From: Candidatus Thalassarchaeaceae archaeon
GTDB taxonomy: Archaea > Thermoplasmatota > Poseidoniia > Poseidoniales > Thalassarchaeaceae
NCBI GenBank assembly: GCA_023268715.1
Contig: JALRLV010000008.1
Span: forward strand, 1 to 64,000
Direction of reading: 5' to 3'
Length of the DNA stretch: 64,000 nt
Positions within the stretch are counted from its first letter, which is position 1. Every line of letters starts with the position of its first letter. Below are positions 8,602 to 17,187 of the stretch, in pieces. Both the position numbers and the translations under genes were made by a program. The notes beneath the pieces were generated by a model. That model worked only from the letters and a program-made list of their open reading frames with translations, did no database searches and was not told where the DNA came from.

Positions 8602-9219
8602 TCACCAACCTAGCCTATTTGTGTATACTTTTGTAATCTCACTCATTACTTGGGTACATTCTGTTAGTAGATTTTGGGAAACCGTTTGTATAGATTCAAT
8701 GTCGTCTCCCGATAGATGATCTATGTTAATTCGAACGTTAAATTCAGCCATTTTACAAGCCGATAGCCCTAGCTCTGCTGCAGACGCTAAATCTGTTAGT
8801 GCGTTTGCGTTGCAATCGTTCACTAATTTTCTTAATGTATGCATAAATTCTAAGCTCGATTTCATTGTATCTAATGGTGCTTCAGCGGCTTCGAGTGTAG
8901 CATTCCTAATCGCTATAGATTTGACATTGGAGTCTTCTTCATCCTTAGGTAATTTATACGCCGCCATAACACCATCAAAAGCCCTTGAATCATTCATTGC
9001 CAATGTTATGCACTTGGCTATCATATCTTCAGATTGGTTGATTATATTATTAGCTATTAAATGCCCATCAAGCCATTTATCGCTCTTTACCGTAAGTCGA
9101 GAAACCATAACAGAAAGGGAATAACCATGAGCCAATGTTAATGCCGCTACGGAACCTCCACCGGGTGTAGGTTTAGAGGAAGATATAGAATTCAAGATCT
9201 CCAAATATCCTTCATTCAT
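8602..9219 (-). CDS. Formimidoyltetrahydrofolate cyclodeaminase
   Basis: This 205-residue protein matches the cyclodeaminase half of FTCD, which deaminates 5-formimino-THF to 5,10-methenyl-THF and ammonia. Seen are the family start SKPTPGGGSVAALTLAHG, the long helical central part with KDEEDSNVKSIAIRNATLEAAEAP, and NANALTDLASAAELGLSACKMAEFNVRINI near the end. It is a separate gene, overlapping the formiminotransferase gene by 8 bases, whereas animals carry the two activities on one chain. The overlap strongly suggests translational coupling. The product feeds one-carbon units from histidine into the folate pool. Confidence 0.93.
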   Translation of the reverse strand: MNEGYLEILNSISSSKPTPGGGSVAALTLAHGYSLSVMVSRLTVKSDKWLDGHLIANNIINQSEDMIAKCITLAMNDSRAFDGVMAAYKLPKDEEDSNVKSIAIRNATLEAAEAPLDTMKSSLEFMHTLRKLVNDCNANALTDLASAAELGLSACKMAEFNVRINIDHLSGDDIESIQTVSQNLLTECTQVMSEITKVYTNRLGW

Positions 9220-10291
9220 TTTGTTCCCTCTCTATAGCCCATTCGATAATATTTTGATAGGGATCGAATGATTCAATCCTATCTAACATCAAGCCATCTA
9301 TTGCGTTCGTGACAAGTGTATCAACGTCTTGTATGTTTGTATCTGAATAGAAATTGCCCGCATCAATTATTGCTTGCAACGGAACCAAACCGACCAATTC
9401 TCCCGCTACTGCCTCTAAGCCTAATTTTGATGCCTCAACCTTAATCGTCTCGGTTACGTCATGTAGTCCTGTGACGGAATAATCTAACAAATTCATAGAA
9501 ACCTGAGCAGTATCCTCATTGTACATCCAACCTGCAGCTTGTAGTTTTTCAAACATTCCTGGTATCCTTTGAACGATCCCGTTTTTGTCTCTTACCGTCT
9601 CACCATTTTCGTCTTTTACAATAGTTCCACTAGTACGAATCTTGGACGCTATCGTATTTGCTTTGGATTTATCAGTGGTGTTGAGATTCACATTGTATGC
9701 AATTAGGAAATTCCTTGCCCCGGTGGCAGTTGCGCCCATTGTAGGTTGAAACTTAGCTGGTCCAAAATCGGGCTTCCAATCTGGAGATTCTAATTTCTTC
9801 TGTAATCCTTCATATTCTCCTTTACGGACATCTGGCAAACGAACTCTTGAGGGATATTTCGCTGATTTTGCGTATAAATAAACAGGTAAAGAATGAGCAT
9901 CAGAGACATATTTAGCATATCTATTGGATAATTCAATGCATTCATCCATCGTTACTCCCTTGATTGGGATAAAAGGGACTACGTCAACTGCACCCATTCT
10001 TGCATGTTCACCAGAATGATGCCGCATATCGATTAGTTCCAACGCTATCGAAGTACACTCCGTAACTGTCTGTAGTACTGATTCCGGATCGCCCACCATT
10101 GTCACAACGGTGCGGTTGAAATCTCCGCCCATATCGATATCTAAGAGAGTAACTGACTTGTTATCCAATATAGGCTGAATGATTAAATCGATTATAGCCT
10201 TATCTTGGCCTTCGCTGAAATTAGGCACACACTCAACAAGACGCTGTTCCATCGTCTTGTTGGTAAAATTACCATTGATGAGCCTTGTCAT
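9212..10291 (-). CDS. ftcD: Glutamate formimidoyltransferase
   Basis: Transfers the formimino group from N-formimino-L-glutamate to tetrahydrofolate, releasing glutamate. The 359-residue protein carries the family start VECVPNFSEGQD and the region RHHSGEHARMGAVDVVPFIP with the conserved catalytic histidine, then RNFLIAYNVNLNT, GWMYNEDTAQVSMNLLDY and GELVGLVPLQAI. Its first ATG overlaps the PAN stop as TAATG, which suggests coupled translation; an internal ATG at 10252 (MEQRLVECVPNF) would give the more typical N-terminus. It is followed by the cyclodeaminase with an 8-base overlap. With HutH, HutU and HutI it completes conversion of histidine to glutamate. Confidence 0.94.
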   Translation of the reverse strand: MTRLINGNFTNKTMEQRLVECVPNFSEGQDKAIIDLIIQPILDNKSVTLLDIDMGGDFNRTVVTMVGDPESVLQTVTECTSIALELIDMRHHSGEHARMGAVDVVPFIPIKGVTMDECIELSNRYAKYVSDAHSLPVYLYAKSAKYPSRVRLPDVRKGEYEGLQKKLESPDWKPDFGPAKFQPTMGATATGARNFLIAYNVNLNTTDKSKANTIASKIRTSGTIVKDENGETVRDKNGIVQRIPGMFEKLQAAGWMYNEDTAQVSMNLLDYSVTGLHDVTETIKVEASKLGLEAVAGELVGLVPLQAIIDAGNFYSDTNIQDVDTLVTNAIDGLMLDRIESFDPYQNIIEWAIEREQNE

Positions 10292-11505
10292 TAACCATAC
10301 AGACCTTCATGATTATTTCTTAGAGGGTCTTTTCTATTTTCTTCGATAGTGCTTAGCGCTAGTGAGAAGTCGGATTCAGTCACTGAATCTTGCCCCTCTG
10401 AGATCGCTTTCATTCCGGCTTCCATTACCAAAGCCTTCAATTCAGCGCCGCTAAATCCATCTGTTTTATTTGCAATCTGTTTCAAATTTACTGACTTAAC
10501 CAAGGGCATATTTCGGGTCAAGATTTTGAGAATTTTTTCACGCGCTAAACTATCAGGTAGACCAATCTCAATTATTCTATCAAATCTACCCGGTCTAAGT
10601 AATGCCTTATCCAATAGTTCCGGCCGGTTTGTTGCGGCGATAATTTTCACATTTTGGGTTGATTCAAAACCATCCATTTCAGATAGTAATTGCATTAATG
10701 TTCTCTGTACTTCCCTATCTCCTGATGTAGACGAGTCCAACCTTTTTGAGCCGATAGAATCAATCTCGTCAATGAAGATAATTGCAGGTGATTTTTCTTT
10801 AGCCAGGTCAAATAATTCCCTGACTAACCTCCCTCCTTCCCCTATGTATTTTTGAGCTAATTCGGATCCTACTAAACCTAGGAATGTGGCTGATGTAGAA
10901 TTTGCAATAGCCTTAGCAAGCATGGTCTTTCCAGTACCAGGTGGCCCTGTTAATAGTACCCCTTTTGGAGGAATTAAGCCCATTTTTTCAAATGCTTCGG
11001 GTTTGGTTAAGGGCAATTCGATAGCTTGCCTTATAGAAAGAATTTCTTCCTCCATGCCACCAATGTCGCTAAAGGTTGTTGTGGGTTTCTCGACTATCTC
11101 ACTTGTTGATACGAGTGGGTCCCACCCATCACTAAGGACCTCAATAATGGCCAATGTATCTTGATTTAATGCAACTCTGGCTCCAGGTCTAAGTAACTCA
11201 TGGTCTATTCTTGGATTAATAGAAACTTGAAAGATTGTTCCATTCGAACTACGGACTATCGCATCATTTTCGACTATATCTTGAATAAAACCCACGATAA
11301 ATGGTGGTTCTTTCAAAACTCTAATTTCATCATCCAAACGTGAAACACGTTTTTTTAGTTGGTTAACTTCATTTTCAAGAAATAATTTTTCGGTGAGTAA
11401 TTCTTGAGCATTCCTTGAAAGGTCGTTTACTACTGCTCGCAATTCTATGATGCTGGTTTTGGATGGTTCTGTACCTCTATCGTCTGCACTCGATTCAGAG
11501 GTCAT
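10291..11505 (-). CDS. pan: Proteasome-activating nucleotidase (PAN), AAA+ ATPase
   Basis: PAN unfolds substrates and opens the 20S proteasome gate. The 404-residue protein has an N-terminal coiled coil (about residues 20-65), an OB-like domain (about 68-125) and an AAA+ module with Walker A GPPGTGKT (187-194), pore loop KYIGEG (219-224), Walker B FIDEID (244-249) and arginine-finger region LLRPGRFDR. It ends in LYG, a match to the HbYX motif that docks into the alpha ring. The alpha subunit itself is encoded at 46.4-47.2 kb. The gene is first in the hut series and overlaps the formiminotransferase start as TAATG, an unusual location for PAN. A Cdc48-type alternative is unlikely because there is only one AAA domain. 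Confidence 0.92.
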   Translation of the reverse strand: MTSESSADDRGTEPSKTSIIELRAVVNDLSRNAQELLTEKLFLENEVNQLKKRVSRLDDEIRVLKEPPFIVGFIQDIVENDAIVRSSNGTIFQVSINPRIDHELLRPGARVALNQDTLAIIEVLSDGWDPLVSTSEIVEKPTTTFSDIGGMEEEILSIRQAIELPLTKPEAFEKMGLIPPKGVLLTGPPGTGKTMLAKAIANSTSATFLGLVGSELAQKYIGEGGRLVRELFDLAKEKSPAIIFIDEIDSIGSKRLDSSTSGDREVQRTLMQLLSEMDGFESTQNVKIIAATNRPELLDKALLRPGRFDRIIEIGLPDSLAREKILKILTRNMPLVKSVNLKQIANKTDGFSGAELKALVMEAGMKAISEGQDSVTESDFSLALSTIEENRKDPLRNNHEGLYG

Positions 11506-11581
11506 ATTTCACGTTAATATCAATGTCGTTTTGACCTTTCCGACGCAAAGGTATGATGACCTCCGTTCACTCCCATCGTCT

Positions 11582-12070
11582 ATGAGCACCTGTGAGCTAT
11601 GTGGCACGGACAATGTTACCACCTACAAAACCACAACTTCTGGTGCTCGTGTAGACGCTTGTGCTCGTTGTATAGATAGACTAGGGTTAACAAAGCCAAG
11701 TTCTCCAATCAATCAAGGATTGTCAAATCCCAAACCAACAAAGGTTAGGGTTACTGGATCGAATATTATGCATAAACCAGAACAAGAATTGGCTCCCGAT
11801 TTTCACAAAAGGATAAAAATAGCCAGAGAAGAGAAAGGGTGGGATCAAAGGGAATTCGCTCGAAGAATGAATGAGAGATTGAACATCGTTCAAAGAATCG
11901 AGAATGGGAATCGGCCCACAGACGCTTTGATTAAGAAAATAGAAAAAGTACTGGATGTGGAATTATTGATTGAATCTATTGCTTCGAATTCACGACAGAT
12001 ATCAACTCAGGGCACTAGGAATATGACTATTGGAGACGCGTATGAAAATCTTTTCTCGGGGAGGGAATGA
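11582..12070 (+). CDS. MBF1-type multiprotein bridging factor (zinc ribbon + HTH)
   Basis: A 162-residue protein starting MSTCELCGTDN. The N-terminus has a zinc ribbon with CxxC pairs (CELC and CARC, residues about 4-35). The C-terminal part (about 70-135) is a Cro/C1-type helix-turn-helix with the typical segment KIAREEKGWDQREFARRMNER and IQRIENG-like VQRIENGNRPTD. This combination is that of archaeal/eukaryotic MBF1, which in eukaryotes links transcription activators to TBP and in archaea has been linked to translation. I chose the ATG at 11582 because the upstream in-frame extension has no zinc-ribbon character. It is divergent from PAN and overlaps the TSR3 gene by 29 bases. Confidence 0.9.
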   Translation: MSTCELCGTDNVTTYKTTTSGARVDACARCIDRLGLTKPSSPINQGLSNPKPTKVRVTGSNIMHKPEQELAPDFHKRIKIAREEKGWDQREFARRMNERLNIVQRIENGNRPTDALIKKIEKVLDVELLIESIASNSRQISTQGTRNMTIGDAYENLFSGRE

Positions 12071-12611
12071 TTTGGATGATATCCCTCTCCATGTTATTCA
12101 TTTAAATCAAGACGATCCACGTAAATGCACGAGTCGGAAGTTAGCGAAACGTGGTGAATGTACCCTCCATACGAATCCTAAAAAATCGCCAAAAAGAGGT
12201 TTATTGTTAGACCCCCTATCTGGAATTTTGGTTGGGCCTGATGATCAACAATCAATGGAACGCGGCTCTTCAATCGTCAGCCTAGATTGTTCATGGAAAG
12301 AGATCGAGGGATCCTTGAAACTATTATACAATTCAACAAACCTGGAAGGTCGCACCTTACCTGTAGTATTGGCAGCTAACCCAGTGTCCTGGGGTAAGCC
12401 TGGAAGATTATCTAATGCGGAAGCGTTTGCTGTTTGTTTGGTAATCTTTGATAGGTGGGACCAGGCTAGACAAATCATGGCCCCATTCAAATTTGGGGAT
12501 GAATTCTTCAAATTAAACGAGCTTCCTCTGGAAGCATATTCACAAGCTAAAACGAATTACGAGTTAGCCGAAGCCCAATGGGAATTTTTCGATAAGCCCA
12601 CCGTCGTCTAA
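12042..12611 (+). CDS. tsr3: TSR3-type 16S rRNA aminocarboxypropyltransferase
   Basis: TSR3 transfers the 3-amino-3-carboxypropyl group of S-adenosylmethionine to a conserved pseudouridine-derived base near the decoding site of small-subunit rRNA. The 189-residue product has the family features: an N-terminal DDPRKCTSRKLAK block, GLLLDPLS, IVSLDCSWK, LPVVLAANPVSWGKPGRLSNAEAFA and a C-terminal FKFGDEFFKLNE-type tail. I use the ATG at 12042, with a GGAG Shine-Dalgarno site six bases upstream, rather than a TTG at 12030. It overlaps the end of the MBF1 gene, so both are probably on one mRNA. Its stop overlaps the convergent MetRS stop by four bases. Confidence 0.92.
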   Translation: MKIFSRGGNDLDDIPLHVIHLNQDDPRKCTSRKLAKRGECTLHTNPKKSPKRGLLLDPLSGILVGPDDQQSMERGSSIVSLDCSWKEIEGSLKLLYNSTNLEGRTLPVVLAANPVSWGKPGRLSNAEAFAVCLVIFDRWDQARQIMAPFKFGDEFFKLNELPLEAYSQAKTNYELAEAQWEFFDKPTVV

Positions 12612-14746
12612 CGGACACCAGAACCAGAATCTATGGCTGAATCAGTGGTTAACAGAGTCACTTTACCTTCAGAGTCTTCTGCGGCCAACATCATTCCTTC
12701 GGACATAATTCCCCGTAACTTTCTTGGTTTGAGATTGGCTACAAAGACGACCGATTTACCTATTAGTTCATCCACAGAATAGTGAGATTTCAGCCCAGCG
12801 CAAACGGTTCTCGTTGAATCCGGACCATCCTCTATGGTGACTACGTACAATTTGTCAGCGTTTGGATGATTTTCGACATTGATAATTATGCCTGTTTTCA
12901 TTTCTACTTTCATAAAATCTTCGAATTCGATATAAGGCCCCTCCTGAGTATCAGGGCTTGCTATGTCGGCTTCGTTCTTGAGGATTTCATCAAGGTCGAG
13001 TTTAGCAAACAATGCATTAGGCTTATTTCCAAACCAGTTCAGAGGTTTTTCAAATTCCAAAGCCGAGTCCCACAATTGATCTCCAGCTTGACCTAATTCT
13101 CCTAGGGATTTCCATAATTTCTCCGCTTGGAATGGCATGAATGGAGCGGTTAAAATTGCTAATGATTGGCATGCTCTCCAACATGCACATAAAGAACCGA
13201 GGGAATTTGACTTCTGTTCCGAATCCTCGCTATTCAGATATGCCCATGGTTCAGCCTGTTGGAGATAGGAATTTCCAGATTGGGCGATATTCATAATATG
13301 TCTGAGTGCCTCTTTGAATCTTTGTCGTTCCATTGAATCCATAGCGGATTGGATACACATTCGAATATGGTCGTAAAATTCTCTATGCAACTCTGGATTG
13401 TCAAATTCAATTAATGGGTTGGAGGTCCCTGATTCTAATCGATTTGTCAGGGTCAATACTCTGTGTACAAAGTTGCCATAATTCCCAATTAATTCATTAT
13501 TCACGCGTTCGACATAGTCTTCCCATCTAAAATCGGTATCGTGCCCTTCGGGCATGTTGATAGTTAGGTAATATCTCAATGAATCCGGGTCGTAACGTTC
13601 AAGGAATGCAGGAAGCCAAACCCCATGTTTCCTGGATTTAGAAAATTGACCTCCTTGAAGCATTAGGTATTCATTAGCAGCTACATTATCTTCTAAATGA
13701 AATAATTCCTTGGAATCTCTAGAGCGATTCAATCCCATCAAAATAGCAGGCCAAATTATTGTGTGGAATGGGATGTTATCCTTGCCCATGAAATAAATAT
13801 GTTTGAGTGATTGACCAGGTTTGTCTATCCACCAATTTTCCCATGCAGAATCTCCATCAGGATGTTGTGACGCAAATCTTTCCGACCAAATTCTAGCACA
13901 TGTGTAGTACCCTTGTACTGCTTCAAACCAAACATATACTCGCTTATTGGTCCATTCCGTGTCTTGGATTGGGACATCTATACCCCATTCCAAATCTCTG
14001 GTTACTGCTCGAGGCCTTAGCCCCATATTTAGCCAATTTTTGGTCATAGCTCTAACATTTGGCTTCCAAATATTTTGACGATTGGAGGAATGATTTTCTA
14101 ATTCTGATTGGAATTCATTTAGCTGGTAAAACAAATGTTCCGTATCCCGTATCTCCATCTTGGCGTCGGGATTGGATTTAGACCTAGGATTATTCAGTTC
14201 ATGTGCCTCGTAAGTGGAACCACAAGAATCACATTGATCTCCTCGAGCGTCTTCATTTCCACAAATTGGACAAATTCCCAAAACATATCTATCAGGGAGG
14301 AATTTTACTTCGCCTGATTCATTGACTTCGCAATACTGTTGCATTGTTTGTTTTTGTAAAAGGCCTTCATCCAATAAATCAAGGAAAACCTCCTGCACTA
14401 TCTCCTTGTGCCTTTTATCGGTTGTACGATTATACAAAGCACCACCGAACTCGACGCCCCTTGAATCTATATTAGCATTCCATGAACAACCTAAATCTGC
14501 CAGTGCTTTGGAATTTATGCGATGGAATTCATCAACAACAGCCTGTGGGGAAGTGCCTTGTTCTTCTGCTGTTACTGTTATCGGAGTACCATGTTCATCC
14601 GAACCACTACACATCAGAACTCTTCTACCCCTAGCTCTTTCGTATTTGTATTGAATATCGGCGGGTAACGAATTGCCTGCTACGTGACCAAGATGAAGGG
14701 GGCCGTTAGCATACGGCCAAGCCATGAATATGGTTGTATACTCCAT
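12608..14746 (-). CDS. metG: Methionyl-tRNA synthetase with C-terminal tRNA-binding domain
   Basis: Class I synthetase charging tRNA(Met). Visible are the HIGH-type signature ANGPLHLGHVAG at the N-terminus, two zinc knuckles (CPICGNEDARGDQCDSCGS), the KMSKS-type loop QFSKSRKHG, and an anticodon-binding helical domain. The last ~110 residues form an EMAP-II/Trbp111-like OB domain (MKTGIIINVENHPNADKLYV, GLKSHYS, LKPRKLRGIMSEGM) that adds tRNA affinity. I place the start at the ATG at 14746 (MEYTTIFMAWPYANG), which has a GGTGGT stretch five bases upstream and gives a normal N-terminus; the frame is open for 35 more codons upstream without family similarity. The product is about 712 residues. Confidence 0.94.
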   Translation of the reverse strand: MEYTTIFMAWPYANGPLHLGHVAGNSLPADIQYKYERARGRRVLMCSGSDEHGTPITVTAEEQGTSPQAVVDEFHRINSKALADLGCSWNANIDSRGVEFGGALYNRTTDKRHKEIVQEVFLDLLDEGLLQKQTMQQYCEVNESGEVKFLPDRYVLGICPICGNEDARGDQCDSCGSTYEAHELNNPRSKSNPDAKMEIRDTEHLFYQLNEFQSELENHSSNRQNIWKPNVRAMTKNWLNMGLRPRAVTRDLEWGIDVPIQDTEWTNKRVYVWFEAVQGYYTCARIWSERFASQHPDGDSAWENWWIDKPGQSLKHIYFMGKDNIPFHTIIWPAILMGLNRSRDSKELFHLEDNVAANEYLMLQGGQFSKSRKHGVWLPAFLERYDPDSLRYYLTINMPEGHDTDFRWEDYVERVNNELIGNYGNFVHRVLTLTNRLESGTSNPLIEFDNPELHREFYDHIRMCIQSAMDSMERQRFKEALRHIMNIAQSGNSYLQQAEPWAYLNSEDSEQKSNSLGSLCACWRACQSLAILTAPFMPFQAEKLWKSLGELGQAGDQLWDSALEFEKPLNWFGNKPNALFAKLDLDEILKNEADIASPDTQEGPYIEFEDFMKVEMKTGIIINVENHPNADKLYVVTIEDGPDSTRTVCAGLKSHYSVDELIGKSVVFVANLKPRKLRGIMSEGMMLAAEDSEGKVTLLTTDSAIDSGSGVR

Positions 14747-14904
14747 AAAGACCACCATGCAACGTCTCGGGGACGTTATCCTGTCGGACAGTATCATATT
14801 TATGTCTGCGTCGCTTCGAAGGGATCCGGAGTACGTATTGCCGTGACCCACGCTTTACCATTATTCTATCAGGATTCTAATCTGAATCCAGAGGTGAGAA
14901 GCCC

Positions 14905-15975
14905 TTGAATCCTTGGACACTCTTAGCAATTTACGCTATTCTCGCGATTGGAGTATCCTTCCTTTGTAGCATATTGGAAGCTGTGTTACTCTCAACTACG
15001 AGAGGGCATGTAATGAGTATGACTGAATCCCATCCCAAAACCAGTAAACTATGGACCGGATTCAAAGATGATCCGGAAAAACCTCTCACCGCTATCCTTA
15101 CCCTCAACACGATCGCACACACAGTTGGCGCCCTAGGAGTAGGCGGTCAGGTAGTCAGAATATACGCAGATGACCCAGATATCCATATTATTGAGGGTAT
15201 TGCTGCCGCACTTCTAACATTGGGTGTCTTATTATTTTCTGAGATATTACCTAAAACAATCGGCACATTATATTGGAGAAAACTTACAATTTCCTCTGGT
15301 TATATGTTGAGAAGCTTAATTTTGGTATCATGGATAGTTGTAAGGCCGGTTGAGATTATTCGAGCAATGCTACCGGCAGTAGAGACCGAGACAGTGACTA
15401 GAGATGAGTTATCCGTACTTGCAGACATTGCTGAGGAATCTGATATCATCGAAGAAGATGAAGAAGCAGTAATTCAAAACTTACTGAAGTTAAGAGATTT
15501 AGAAGTTCAAAAAATTATGACTCCTAGAGTTGTAGTAGTTCACGTAACAGCGACCGAAACAATCAGGGAAGTAATGGATAGGATCCCCATAATGATTTAC
15601 GGAAGAATGCCCGTAGTGGATGGCGACATAGACAACGTTACTGGATTAGTATTAAGGAGTGAGATTCTGAGAATAGCGGCTGAGGGCGAATTTGAAACCA
15701 CGATGGCAGATATATCCCGAGAAGCCGTTACTTGCAGATACGATGATTCCGTGGATAAAGCATTAGATATTCTATTAGAAAACAAATCTCAAATTTTAAT
15801 CGTCCGCGATGACTTCGGAGGCACAGTAGGTTTGGTAACTATGGAAGACGTCATTGAGACCCTACTTGGCGTAGAGATTGTCGATGAAGAAGATCAAGAT
15901 GCTATCGAAGAAGGCGCCGCTACCGAAGACCTTCGAGAACTTGCTATGATGCGGAATAACGATAGTGAAGAGTAG
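14905..15975 (+). CDS. CNNM/CorC-like membrane protein (DUF21 + CBS pair)
   Basis: A 356-residue protein with an N-terminal DUF21 membrane domain (hydrophobic segments at about residues 5-25, 60-80, 95-115 and 130-150; SEILPKTIG is the typical CNNM turn) followed by two CBS domains (about 190-310, beginning VQKIMTPRVVVVHV, with GTVGLVTMEDVIETLLGVEIVDE in the second). The HlyC/CorC C-terminal domain of many bacterial relatives is missing; the chain ends in an acidic tail. Family members are linked to Mg2+ transport, and the CBS pair would sense adenine nucleotides. The start is TTG at 14905, supported by a GAGGTGA Shine-Dalgarno site seven bases upstream. Confidence 0.88.
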   Translation: MNPWTLLAIYAILAIGVSFLCSILEAVLLSTTRGHVMSMTESHPKTSKLWTGFKDDPEKPLTAILTLNTIAHTVGALGVGGQVVRIYADDPDIHIIEGIAAALLTLGVLLFSEILPKTIGTLYWRKLTISSGYMLRSLILVSWIVVRPVEIIRAMLPAVETETVTRDELSVLADIAEESDIIEEDEEAVIQNLLKLRDLEVQKIMTPRVVVVHVTATETIREVMDRIPIMIYGRMPVVDGDIDNVTGLVLRSEILRIAAEGEFETTMADISREAVTCRYDDSVDKALDILLENKSQILIVRDDFGGTVGLVTMEDVIETLLGVEIVDEEDQDAIEEGAATEDLRELAMMRNNDSEE

Positions 15976-16028
15976 AAATCTCTCATTTAGAACGTATTTC
16001 TTATTGCAACAAGCACTAGTACAATATG

Positions 16029-16035
16029 TATATAC
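16029..16035 (+). promoter_or_regulatory. TATA box of the aldo/keto reductase gene, probable leaderless transcript
   Basis: TATATAC is centred 26 bases upstream of the ATG at 16058, and no Shine-Dalgarno site is present before that ATG. The spacing fits transcription starting at the initiation codon. An inverted AGTAC...GTACT pair (16018-16022 and 16041-16045) flanks the box. Confidence 0.5.
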
Positions 16036-16057
16036 GGCAAGTACTGGTCTATAGTCT

Positions 16058-17149
16058 ATGATTAAACAATTACCGCTAGGAAGTCAAGGTTTCGTTACCT
16101 CTGAACAGGGCCTAGGAATGATGTCAATAGGAATCACCATGGGTAACCGTGATCTTTATGGCAAAAAAAATAATGTTTCGAAAAAGGGTGTAGCCGAATT
16201 AATATCCAGAAGTATCGCGGCTGGAATTACTCACTTTGACACGGCCCAGATATATACCAATTTATCAGGAATGATGATTGGTTCTTGGTTTCCTTTGGCA
16301 AATTCATCAGAGAAGAGGATGAAACTTGGATTATCTGAGAATGTTGGTAAATGGCAGGTCGCTACGAAAGTAATGAATTCAGGTTCTAAACAAAGCGTGA
16401 AAAATGCTTGCTATCGTTCTTTGAGAGATATGGGGATTAATTGTATTGACTTATATTATCTCCATAGAATAGACCCTAAAACGCCAATAGAGGTCATAAT
16501 GGAAGCCATGTTAGAGTTAATAGATGAAGGGAAAATCAAGTATGTTGGTCTATCTGAAGCATCTCCGTCGACAATACGTAGAGCCCATTCCGTATGCCCA
16601 ATAACTTGCGTCCAAATGGAATGGTCTCTGTATTCTAGAGAATTAGAAGATGAGATTGTACCGCTGTGTGCAGAACTTGGTATTGGAATTGTAGCATATT
16701 CACCGATGGGACGTGGTTTGCTAGCAGATACATCGTTACAATTTGATAATTTAAGTCGTATGGATTTTAGAAAGATGGGGGGTGTAGAATATGCCTCAAA
16801 GGAAGGTGAGAGAGATCTAGCTAGAGGATTAGAAAAATTAGCAGAAAACAAAGGTGTTCCATTAAGCGTACTTAGTTTAGCTTGGGTTCACAAGAAGGGA
16901 AGGGATTCGCTAAATGGGGCTGGTGTCGTACCCATCCCTGGCACAGGAAACCCCAATCACATGGAACAGAATTCAACAGCGGTGGAACTTTCTTACAAGT
17001 TAACCGATAAAGATATGCGAGAAATAGAAAAATGCGTACCTAGAGAATCTATGGCAGGACTCTCGCGTTATGGTGGAGCATTGGGGGAGAGAGTCTTCAC
17101 ACTAGAGGAAAACATCACTCTTCAAGAATGGGACAAAAGAAATCAGTGA
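16058..17149 (+). CDS. Aldo/keto reductase
   Basis: A 363-residue NAD(P)H-dependent oxidoreductase of the aldo/keto reductase superfamily, with an (alpha/beta)8 barrel. The catalytic set is visible: Asp and Tyr in HFDTAQIYT, Lys in ATKVM, and His in YYLHRIDP. The segments YVGLSEAS, VQMEWSLYSRE and VAYSPMGRGLLA and the late PIPGTGNPNHMEQN place it near the AKR families related to bacterial YakC/Tas-type enzymes. The substrate cannot be told from sequence. It stands alone between the CNNM gene and the convergent RDD-like gene. Confidence 0.92.
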   Translation: MIKQLPLGSQGFVTSEQGLGMMSIGITMGNRDLYGKKNNVSKKGVAELISRSIAAGITHFDTAQIYTNLSGMMIGSWFPLANSSEKRMKLGLSENVGKWQVATKVMNSGSKQSVKNACYRSLRDMGINCIDLYYLHRIDPKTPIEVIMEAMLELIDEGKIKYVGLSEASPSTIRRAHSVCPITCVQMEWSLYSRELEDEIVPLCAELGIGIVAYSPMGRGLLADTSLQFDNLSRMDFRKMGGVEYASKEGERDLARGLEKLAENKGVPLSVLSLAWVHKKGRDSLNGAGVVPIPGTGNPNHMEQNSTAVELSYKLTDKDMREIEKCVPRESMAGLSRYGGALGERVFTLEENITLQEWDKRNQ

Positions 17150-17187
17150 TGAAATCCTAGAATTCAAAATATTCCAAATCGTTAGAA

